Assembly: GCA_013695565.1 (NCBI GenBank)
Contig: JACDAG010000172.1
Coordinates: 1-5,569 of the forward strand
Direction: 5' to 3'
DNA length: 5,569 bases
Source: Bradyrhizobium sp.
Lineage (GTDB): Bacteria > Pseudomonadota > Alphaproteobacteria > Rhizobiales > Xanthobacteraceae
The notes under the pieces: generated by a model
The model's database searches: none
The model's input: the letters and a program-made list of their open reading frames with translations, nothing else
What the model was told of the DNA's origin: nothing
Shown: positions 1-4,286 of the stretch, in pieces
Layout: each line of letters opens with the position of its first letter
How positions within the stretch are numbered: position 1 is the stretch's first letter
Translations under genes and position numbers: made by a program

Positions 1-107
1 CCTATCTGGTCTGGATCGGGGTCATCGGCTACGCGCTGAACATCGGCCTAGTTGTCGCCCAGCACCGCCTGTTCGGCCGTGCCGCCCTCAGCGGAGACAG
101 CGCATGA
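1..107 (+). CDS. ABC transporter permease, C-terminal end (partial)
   Basis: Open from the left edge in the frame whose first full codon is at position 3, ending at TGA 105-107. About 34 residues are visible: a hydrophobic segment (WIGVIGYALNIGLVVAQ) followed by HRLFGRAALSGDSA. This matches the last membrane helix and short cytoplasmic tail of SsuC/TauC/NrtB-type permeases, and it resembles the end of the next gene (GITGYVTSVAMSLAEHRLLAW). Its TGA overlaps the next gene's ATG as ATGA, so the two are almost certainly co-transcribed and translationally coupled. The likely role is one half of the membrane channel of an organic-anion importer driven by an ATPase. The EAA loop and everything upstream are outside the window, so the substrate cannot be inferred. 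Confidence 0.8.
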   Translation, partial: YLVWIGVIGYALNIGLVVAQHRLFGRAALSGDSA

Positions 108-877
108 GCCGCAACGCAACGATCTGGCTCTGGCGCTTGGCGAGCTTTGCGGTCGCCGCCACTTTCATTGCGCTGTGGCAATTGATCGCCAATCTGAAAC
201 TGGTGTCGCCGGTGTTTTTGCCCGGGCCGGACCGGGCCTGGGCCTCGCTGATGCGCGGATTTTCCAATGGCGATCTCTGGACCAAGCTCGCCGGCACGCT
301 CGAACACATGGCCTATGGCTGGCTCGCCGCCTCCATCGCCGGCATCGCGATCGGCGCCATTATCGGTTCCTCGCGGATGATGCGGACCTATGTGGCGCCG
401 TCGCTGGAATTCCTGCGGCCGCTGCCGGTCTCGGCGATCATCCCGGTCGCGATCGCGATGCTCGGCCTGACCCAGGCGATGGCGCTGTTCGTGATCGCAT
501 TCGGCGCGATCTGGCCGATCATGCTGGCGACGATCCATGGTTTTGCGGCGGTCGAACCGCGGCTCTACGAGGTGGCGCGCTCATTGCAGATGTCGCGGCT
601 CGCGGTGATCTCAAAGATCGCGCTGCCATCTGCCAGCCCCGACATTCTCGCCGGCATGCGCCTTAGCCTGACGGTGGCGCTGATCCTCTCGGTTGTTTGC
701 GAAATCCTCGCCGGCCTCGATGGTCTCGGCCACTGGGTGCTGCTCTCGGCCCGAGCCTTCCGCTCGGCCGATCTGTTCGCCGGCGTCATCCTGCTCGGCA
801 TCACCGGTTATGTGACGTCGGTCGCGATGTCGCTGGCCGAACATCGCCTGCTGGCCTGGCAGGCTTCGCAGCGGTGA
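104..877 (+). CDS. ABC transporter permease, NitT/TauT/SsuC family
   Basis: A 257-residue inner-membrane protein, the usual length for SsuC/TauC-like permeases. Hydrophobic segments are visible at about residues 10-29, 70-90, 108-122, 125-147, 186-203 and 222-244. The cytoplasmic EAA loop that docks on the ATPase runs from about 156 (EVARSLQMSRLAVISKIALP) and ends in the typical LP at 174-175. The usual glycine of the EAA---G motif is glutamine here (Q162). The motif RPLPVSAIIPVA near 105-116 is also characteristic of the family. The start at ATG 104 is supported by GGAG at 93-96, 7 nt upstream, and by the 4-nt overlap with the preceding permease gene. Two adjacent permease genes suggest a heterodimeric channel. 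The family imports nitrate, sulfonates, taurine or pyrimidine precursors; this sequence alone does not say which. Confidence 0.93.
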   Translation: MSRNATIWLWRLASFAVAATFIALWQLIANLKLVSPVFLPGPDRAWASLMRGFSNGDLWTKLAGTLEHMAYGWLAASIAGIAIGAIIGSSRMMRTYVAPSLEFLRPLPVSAIIPVAIAMLGLTQAMALFVIAFGAIWPIMLATIHGFAAVEPRLYEVARSLQMSRLAVISKIALPSASPDILAGMRLSLTVALILSVVCEILAGLDGLGHWVLLSARAFRSADLFAGVILLGITGYVTSVAMSLAEHRLLAWQASQR

Positions 878-944
878 CATTCGCTCCGTCCCGATCGGAA
901 TAGCACCCGTAACCACGGATTAACCGTTCGAGGGCATCCTGATC

Positions 945-977
945 ATGGCCTTCTGGTGGTCACGCGTAACAGAGTAG
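945..977 (+). CDS. Possible leader peptide with tandem Trp codons
   Basis: A 10-codon reading frame, MAFWWSRVTE, starts at ATG 945 and stops at TAG 975-977, one base before a strong intrinsic terminator. Two adjacent Trp codons (954-959) just ahead of a terminator are the hallmark of trp-operon leader peptides (trpL), including the rhizobial ones. A purine stretch GAGGG at 930-934 lies 10 nt upstream of the ATG, a rather long spacing for a ribosome site. Against the call, the downstream gene is an unknown 78-residue protein rather than trpE, and two Trp codons in a short frame can occur by chance in GC-rich DNA. Treat it as a candidate. Confidence 0.35.
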   Translation: MAFWWSRVTE

Positions 978-978
978 A

Positions 979-1008
979 GCCGCCGCTGAGCCTCAGTGGC
1001 GGCTTTTT
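979..1008 (+). terminator. Rho-independent terminator
   Basis: An 11-bp stem has arms 979-989 and 993-1003 (outer part GCCGCC pairing with GGCGGC, with one G-T wobble at the seventh pair) and a 3-nt loop. Five T residues follow at 1004-1008. The stem is GC-rich and the T-tract follows immediately, so termination on the plus strand should be efficient. On the minus strand no T-run follows the stem, so it is one-directional. It probably ends the permease operon, or it acts as the attenuator of the short leader frame just upstream. Confidence 0.88.
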
Positions 1009-1022
1009 CATGAGGCGAGTTG

Positions 1023-1259
1023 ATGGACTATCCGGCATACACGAACGAGAGCCTCACCATGATGTACGAGGCCGCCCGCGGAGCGTTGGCTGCCGACGAC
1101 GCGGTCGAACGCCAGGGCGGCGATCCGAAATTCAAGGTCCGGGACACGCCGGACTGGAAGAAGCACGCGGCCGATCTGGAAGCCGAAATGCTTCGGCGGG
1201 GAATGATGTTCGAGGTCATCGATTGGCACGAAGGCCAGGAAAAGCTGCCGTTCTCCTGA
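1023..1259 (+). CDS. Hypothetical protein, 78 residues
   Basis: I do not recognise a family. The 78-residue product is soluble, acidic and probably mostly helical (YTNESLTMMYEAARGALAADDAVE, then DTPDWKKHAADLEAEMLRRG), ending in FEVIDWHEGQEKLPFS. It has no signal peptide and no membrane segment. ATG 1023 is preferred over the in-frame TTG at 1020 because GAGG at 1012-1015 then sits 7 nt upstream, a normal distance. The T-tract of the preceding terminator ends only 14 nt before the start codon. The mRNA therefore either starts inside or just after the hairpin or arises by read-through. The gene is convergent with the next one, with 23 nt between the stop codons. Codon use and the tidy ribosome site support a real gene; its function is unknown. 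Confidence 0.72.
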   Translation: MDYPAYTNESLTMMYEAARGALAADDAVERQGGDPKFKVRDTPDWKKHAADLEAEMLRRGMMFEVIDWHEGQEKLPFS

Positions 1260-1282
1260 GCAGCCTTTTGGAAATCGGCCAA

Positions 1283-1525
1283 TCAGGCCGCTGGCGCGTG
1301 CCAGAGTTCGACGCCCTCGTTCACCACACCACGGCGAACGAAGCGGTCTCGCTGTGATCTCATCTCAAGAAGGTTTCGCAAGTCACGGCTGGTGTTCCGC
1401 AATTGGCTTCGTGCCGCCCTGCTTTCGTCGGCGGTAGTCGATTGATCGGCGAGCAATTGCCAGGAAATCCTTTGCAGTCGCAGGAGTCCGGCAATGCAGC
1501 GATCCAGGTCGTCAATGTCAGCCAT
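1283..1525 (-). CDS. Hypothetical protein, 80 residues, helical
   Basis: An unrecognised protein of 80 residues. It starts MADIDDLDRCIAGLLRLQRISWQLL and continues with an Arg-rich, strongly helix-prone stretch (SQLRNTSRDLRNLLEMRSQRDRFVRR), so it may form a short helical hairpin or coiled coil. There is no signal peptide or membrane segment. The start at 1525 is backed by GGAG 6 nt upstream of the ATG on the minus strand. The gene converges on the plus-strand 78-residue gene and lies 78 nt downstream of the other small minus-strand gene, so the two minus genes could share a transcript. The intervening DNA is AT-richer and could also hold a separate promoter. The existence of the gene is likely; its function cannot be inferred. 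Confidence 0.65.
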   Translation of the reverse strand: MADIDDLDRCIAGLLRLQRISWQLLADQSTTADESRAARSQLRNTSRDLRNLLEMRSQRDRFVRRGVVNEGVELWHAPAA

Positions 1526-1603
1526 GTGCGGCTCCGAGTCGGAATAGCACCAAAGTCGCGGCCGATTGTTAACAAAACCTTAACGGCCGCTCGGGAGGCG
1601 CTT

Positions 1604-1855
1604 TCATAAGCGGCGTTCGTCGCTCTGAACCGTATGCCAAAACGAGCCGGGAGCGTGGGTCGGTTCGTTAAGCCAGATCAAGGCGTCCCTGCAATCCATC
1701 ACGAGCAGACGTTCTTCGCAGTCGCGACGGCCATCGGAAGTCATGTACAGCAGGAAGGACCCGTCATCGGCCCGGAAAAGCGCCTCGCGCGCCGAATACT
1801 CGGTAAGCGTGTCCGCATCGATGGCGGGATAGCTGCGCGAAACCACCAGTTGCAT
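1604..1855 (-). CDS. Hypothetical protein, 83 residues
   Basis: An unrecognised soluble protein of 83 residues with a compact alpha/beta look. The core reads YSAREALFRADDGSFLLYMTSDG, followed by CEERLLVMDCRDALIWLNE and a C-terminal tail rich in polar residues. The sequence looks protein-like on this strand, and the overlapping plus-strand frame looks like its shadow. The start is uncertain. ATG 1855 has an in-frame TGA three codons upstream and only a weak purine stretch about 11 nt away. A better ribosome site (AAGGA) instead precedes an ATG at 1886 in another frame. Translation may be coupled to that short upstream frame, or the start may be weak. No function is assigned. Confidence 0.6.
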   Translation of the reverse strand: MQLVVSRSYPAIDADTLTEYSAREALFRADDGSFLLYMTSDGRRDCEERLLVMDCRDALIWLNEPTHAPGSFWHTVQSDERRL

Positions 1856-1925
1856 CGCGAATCAGGCCTGCTGAGTGCTGGCTCATGAGGCGCTTCCTTC
1901 GTTAATGACTGCTAAATGCAGATTT

Positions 1926-1950
1926 GCGCCCGACGGCGCCCGACGGCGCC
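1926..1950. repeat. Short tandem repeat, 10-bp period, with hairpin potential
   Basis: Three copies of GCGCC are separated by two copies of CGACG, giving a perfect 10-bp period over 25 bp. GGCGCC at 1935-1940 and 1945-1950 can fold as a 6-bp stem with a 4-nt loop. The repeat lies 6 nt beyond the stop codon of the CAP-domain gene, so on the minus strand it could serve as its 3' hairpin. No T-run follows, however, so it is not a convincing intrinsic terminator. Confidence 0.55.
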
Positions 1951-1955
1951 TGATA

Positions 1956-2531
1956 TCAGAGGCAGATGCCCAGAATTTTCAATCGGCAGGCCTCCGAAGC
2001 GCGAGGTTTCGGCTTGGCGACAGTCACCTGCTTTGAACTTTTCGAAGTCTTGCGAGGTTCATAGTCGCCCCCAATCACCATCGCCCAATAGGTGCGGCCG
2101 GTTGCGGAACTTTTCACACTGGCCACGCCGACACGCGAGGCGTTGCGCAACAGCAGGTTTCGCCGGTGCCCCGATGAATTGATCCACTGGTCGAGGGTTT
2201 TGGGGAAGCTGTCATAGCCATACGCGATGTTCTCTGCGGCCCGGCCGGCGCCCGCCGGACTGACGCGCTTGTTGAATTGACCGAGGACATCGTGATCGAG
2301 CTTGTCCTTGGCTGCCATCGCCGCGGCCTGGTCGTGCGCAATTTGTGTCAGGGTGGCATCCAGGACGACCTGCCCCTCCCCATGCTGCTTCCGGAAGTCA
2401 GAGATCATCGCGGCAGGATTGGAGGGGCTCGACTGGCCAAAAGCCGGCGTGCCAAAGCAGAGCAGCGCTCCAAGCAACACCAGCAGCCGCGCCCCAGCGG
2501 ATGGCTTCCTACCGGTCACAAATGTTCCCAT
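1956..2531 (-). CDS. Secreted CAP/SCP-domain (YkwD-like) protein
   Basis: A 191-residue exported protein. Residues 1-32 form a signal peptide: a basic start (GRKPSAGAR), a hydrophobic core (LLVLLGALLCFG) and probable cleavage near AFG/Q33. Residues about 40-156 are a CAP domain of the bacterial YkwD type. Visible hallmarks are His80 (KLDHD), Glu100 in AENIAYGY, W116 followed by SSGHRRN with His122, and the closing strands GVASV and GRTYWAMVIGG. Bacterial CAP proteins are secreted and mostly of unknown activity. The tail (161-191) is Lys-rich and holds two cysteines (183, 190). The frame stays open upstream to 2624, but that part crosses the tRNA, so ATG 2531 is chosen. A GTG four codons later with GGGA upstream is an alternative. 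Family assignment is confident; the biochemical role is not. Confidence 0.88.
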   Translation of the reverse strand: MGTFVTGRKPSAGARLLVLLGALLCFGTPAFGQSSPSNPAAMISDFRKQHGEGQVVLDATLTQIAHDQAAAMAAKDKLDHDVLGQFNKRVSPAGAGRAAENIAYGYDSFPKTLDQWINSSGHRRNLLLRNASRVGVASVKSSATGRTYWAMVIGGDYEPRKTSKSSKQVTVAKPKPRASEACRLKILGICL

Positions 2532-2597
2532 AGCTTCCAAATTCGGAATTCTGGTCGGCAGCGACTGCGCGGCCGTCGTGTAACTGATTGAATTTGT

Positions 2598-2674
2598 TGG
2601 TCGGGGCAGCTGGATTCGAACCAACGACCTGCAGTACCCAAAACTGCCGCGCTACCAGGCTGCGCTATACCCCG
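2598..2674 (-). tRNA. tRNA-Pro (anticodon UGG)
   Basis: The 77-nt minus-strand sequence folds as a complete cloverleaf. The acceptor stem CGGGGTA pairs with TGCCCCG (one G-U). The D-stem is GCGC/GCGC with the AGCCTGGTA loop, the anticodon stem is GCAGT/ACTGC, the variable region is 5 nt, and the T-arm is GTTGG/CCAGC with TTCGAAT. The anticodon loop TTTGGGT places TGG at 2640-2638, reading proline CCA codons, and also CCG and others if U34 is modified. The 3' CCA is encoded (2600-2598). The adjacent CAP gene begins 66 nt downstream. No integrase or attachment-site duplication is seen beside it. Confidence 0.97.
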
Positions 2675-2694
2675 ATTGGTGCTGGGAATTGACG

Positions 2695-2723
2695 TCGATA
2701 CACGCTTGAGGGCCCGCCAGCAA
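2695..2723 (-). promoter_or_regulatory. Candidate promoter of tRNA-Pro
   Basis: Read on the minus strand, TTGCTG (2723-2718) and TATCGA (2700-2695) are separated by exactly 17 bp and sit about 20 nt before the tRNA 5' end. They match the housekeeping-sigma consensus at roughly 3 of 6 and 4 of 6 bases. Position and spacing are good and the boxes are mediocre. This is an assignment by eye only. Confidence 0.4.
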
Positions 2724-2758
2724 GGCGCTGGGCGGCCGTCGCAGCGCTTGAAAACGGC

Positions 2759-3256
2759 CTATCGGCTGTTGAACAGCGGGTGCGCCACCCGGTCGCCGGG
2801 CCTGATCCCGTATTTCTGGGCCGTGCCGGCGATCACTTCGAGCACGCCCTTGGCGAGCCCGCCCGAGGAGATGATCTTGGTCGAGTGCGGTTCGGTATTC
2901 TCGGCGATCCGCAGGATCCGGCCGTCGGCACGGATGAAGATCATGTCGAGCGAGATGTAGGTGTTCTTCATCCACATCGAGATCTGCTGTTCCGGCGAGA
3001 AATCGAACAGCATGCCTTTACCGTCAGGCAATTCCTTGCGGTACATCAACCCGGTGGTTTTCTCCTCTTCGGTGGTCGCCATCTCGACCGAGAACACCTG
3101 CACGCCGGATTTGGTGGCGATCTCGAGCGGCTGAATGCTTGCGGCCCATGCGGGTGGAGTTACACAAAGGCTGCCGATCAGGCCGAGCGCCGCCACCAGC
3201 GACGTGAGCAGCCGTCCACGCGAGCCGGGCCGCGCAACCTTCGAAACGAAATTCAT
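2759..3256 (-). CDS. Exported DUF192 family protein
   Basis: A 165-residue protein with a long signal peptide: basic residues up to 15, hydrophobic core LLTSLVAALGLIGSLCV, and probable cleavage after A36-W-A38. The mature part is a single DUF192 domain. Its hallmarks are GLMYRKELPDGKGMLFDF (69-86), SMWMKNTYISLDMIFI (93-108), ADGRILRI (110-117), VLEVIAGTA (138-146) and GIRPGDRV (150-157). DUF192 proteins are small beta-rich proteins whose function is not established; this one should work in the periplasm. The frame extends upstream to a GTG at 3355, but ATG 3256 gives a normal signal peptide and length. ATG 3277 is possible. Neither has a strong ribosome site. The gene lies between the cold-shock gene and the tRNA and has its own 165-nt upstream gap, so it is probably transcribed alone. 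Confidence 0.9.
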   Translation of the reverse strand: MNFVSKVARPGSRGRLLTSLVAALGLIGSLCVTPPAWAASIQPLEIATKSGVQVFSVEMATTEEEKTTGLMYRKELPDGKGMLFDFSPEQQISMWMKNTYISLDMIFIRADGRILRIAENTEPHSTKIISSGGLAKGVLEVIAGTAQKYGIRPGDRVAHPLFNSR

Positions 3257-3377
3257 GAAAACACTCACGCCGGACATCGGGCTGATCTGGGGGTCAGGAA
3301 GCAATTGCCGGGAACCTAACCCGATGATTGCGGCAAATGCCAGAGGCAGCCGCACGCGTGCGCGCCGCCCGGCTCAC

Positions 3378-3394
3378 GATTGCGTCAAGCAATC
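3378..3394. repeat. Small inverted repeat downstream of cold-shock gene
   Basis: GATTGC (3378-3383) and GCAATC (3389-3394) form a perfect 6-bp stem around a 5-nt loop, 27 nt beyond the cold-shock gene's stop on the minus strand. No T-run follows in either direction, so it could be a 3' RNA hairpin or a protein-binding site for the DUF192 gene rather than a proper terminator. The rest of this 165-nt gap shows nothing else I can support. Confidence 0.35.
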
Positions 3395-3421
3395 CTCGTG
3401 CGTCGGGCGAAGCGAGGGCAG

Positions 3422-4087
3422 TTAGTGCGACGACAGCGCCGGCGACCCACTCTCGGGATGGATTTCAGCCGCCATCATGCCCTTGGAGCCGGGCCCGAAC
3501 CGCACCAGCACATACTGGCCCGGGCGCAGCTCGGTCATGCCGAAGCGGCGCAGCGTTTCCATATGCACGAAGATATCGGGCGTTCCTTCCCCGCAGGTCA
3601 GGAAGCCGAAGCCGCGCAGCCGGTTGAACCATTTGACCTGCGCCCGCTCCAGACCTGAAGTCGGGGTGACGTTGACATGGGTCCGCGGCGGCAGCATCTG
3701 CGCCGGATGAATTGCGGTCGACTCATCCATCGAGACGATCCGGAACGCCTGATAGCCCTTGGCGCGCTGCACGCATTCGACCACCAGCCGCGCGCCTTCA
3801 TACGCGGTCTGATAGCCGTCGCGGCGCAGCACCGTCACGTGCAGCAGCACGTCGGGCCAACCATTGTCGGGAACGATGAAGCCGTAGCCTTTCGAGGCGT
3901 CGAACCATTTGATGACGCCGGATATTTCGACAAGGTTCGCCGCGGCATCGCCGAGACCCGAAAGCGCATCCATCGCCGGATCGCGCTCCGCGCCGGCAGA
4001 GAATTCACCTTGTCCAAGTCTGTTCTGCCCTGTCCCGCCTGACGGCGGCCCCCCGAGCTTCTTGGACTCAAATCCGTCCGACCCCAT
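3422..4087 (-). CDS. Tandem cold-shock-domain protein
   Basis: A 221-residue cytoplasmic protein with two OB-fold cold-shock domains. Domain 1 covers about 54-120 (ISGVIKWFDASKGYGFI, then VLLHVTVL, then VECVQRAKGYQAFRIV). Domain 2 covers about 149-211 (AQVKWFNRLRGFGFL, then IFVHMETL, then VRFGPGSKGMMAAEI). Both keep the RNP1 core (KGYGFI 66-71, RGFGFL 158-163) that stacks on single-stranded RNA or DNA. The RNP2 strands are altered: domain 1 has LLHV in place of the usual FVHF. The first 50 residues are Gly-rich and look disordered, and a 28-residue linker rich in Pro and Thr joins the domains. Double-domain cold-shock proteins are known in Alphaproteobacteria (for example Caulobacter). The likely role is nucleic-acid chaperoning. 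The start is ATG 4087; a GTG at 4102 and an internal ATG near 3973 are alternatives. Confidence 0.92.
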   Translation of the reverse strand: MGSDGFESKKLGGPPSGGTGQNRLGQGEFSAGAERDPAMDALSGLGDAAANLVEISGVIKWFDASKGYGFIVPDNGWPDVLLHVTVLRRDGYQTAYEGARLVVECVQRAKGYQAFRIVSMDESTAIHPAQMLPPRTHVNVTPTSGLERAQVKWFNRLRGFGFLTCGEGTPDIFVHMETLRRFGMTELRPGQYVLVRFGPGSKGMMAAEIHPESGSPALSSH

Positions 4088-4091
4088 GACC

Positions 4092-4140
4092 CCGGACCTC
4101 ACACATTCATATGCGAACCGTTATCGCCGTAACGGTCCGG
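4092..4140 (-). promoter_or_regulatory. Leader with alternative helices before the cold-shock gene
   Basis: On the minus strand the DNA just before ATG 4087 holds a perfect 7-bp hairpin, ACCGTTA/TAACGGT (4136-4130 with 4123-4117, loop of 6). It also holds a perfect 7-nt long-range pairing, CCGGACC (4140-4134) with GGTCCGG (4098-4092). The two share the ACC at 4136-4134, so the complete versions exclude each other, while the outer four pairs could coexist with the hairpin. The downstream GGTCCGG arm ends 4 nt before the ATG and covers the only place for a ribosome site. That arrangement would allow structure-controlled translation; it has not been tested. Confidence 0.5.
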
Positions 4141-4154
4141 AACACGCGCCCATC

Positions 4155-4171
4155 CATGACCACTCATGATA
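4155..4171 (-). promoter_or_regulatory. Possible -10 box and overlapping dyad
   Basis: TATCAT on the minus strand (4171-4166) matches the -10 consensus at 5 of 6 bases. A TTGATT lies upstream, but at a long 19-bp spacing. The dyad CATGA-ccac-TCATG (4155-4168) overlaps the box. If it is used, the cold-shock mRNA would have a leader of about 70 nt containing the paired segments closer to the gene. The evidence is weak. Confidence 0.25.
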
Positions 4172-4206
4172 ACGCCGCGCGAATCTCTCGAATCAAAAGA
4201 TAACAC

Positions 4207-4247
4207 TCCCGCCTGCCGCGCATAGCTAAAAAACAATTCTGGCGGGA
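4207..4247. repeat. Widely spaced inverted repeat TCCCGCC / GGCGGGA
   Basis: A perfect 7-bp inverted repeat has arms at 4207-4213 and 4241-4247 separated by 27 bp. The spacer includes an A6 tract (4228-4233). It lies upstream of the cold-shock gene and downstream of the sirtuin gene. Possible roles are a paired operator half-site, or loose 3' structure of the sirtuin message whose loop carries the U-tract. Neither can be decided by eye. Confidence 0.35.
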
Positions 4248-4286
4248 ACTATGAACAGTCTTGCACGACTGCGAATCAATTGCAGA

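Noticed and set aside
29..538. Long minus-strand open frame opposite the permease
   Set aside because: Its composition (Arg, Asp, His, Gln runs) is typical of the antisense shadow of a GC-rich gene; the permease on the plus strand has clear family motifs.
1276..1290. CGGCC-N5-GGCCG hairpin between the convergent small genes
   Set aside because: The stem is only 5 bp, no T-run follows in either direction, and it overlaps the stop codon of the minus-strand gene; not a supportable terminator.
2532..2624. N-terminal extension of the CAP protein
   Set aside because: These codons run into the tRNA-Pro gene and lie before a proper signal peptide; the start at 2531 is more natural.
2598..2674. tRNA as an integration site for a mobile element
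   Set aside because: No integrase, no duplicated tRNA 3' end and no change in base composition is seen beside it.
2780..3319. 179-codon plus-strand open frame
   Set aside because: It lies opposite the DUF192 gene, which has a clear domain; the frame has no recognisable features and is rich in Arg, His and Asp like other shadows.
3257..3355. N-terminal extension of the DUF192 protein from a GTG at 3355
   Set aside because: It would put 33 residues ahead of a complete signal peptide and has no ribosome site.
3677..4042. 121-codon plus-strand open frame
   Set aside because: Antisense to the tandem cold-shock-domain protein, whose two domains are unmistakable.
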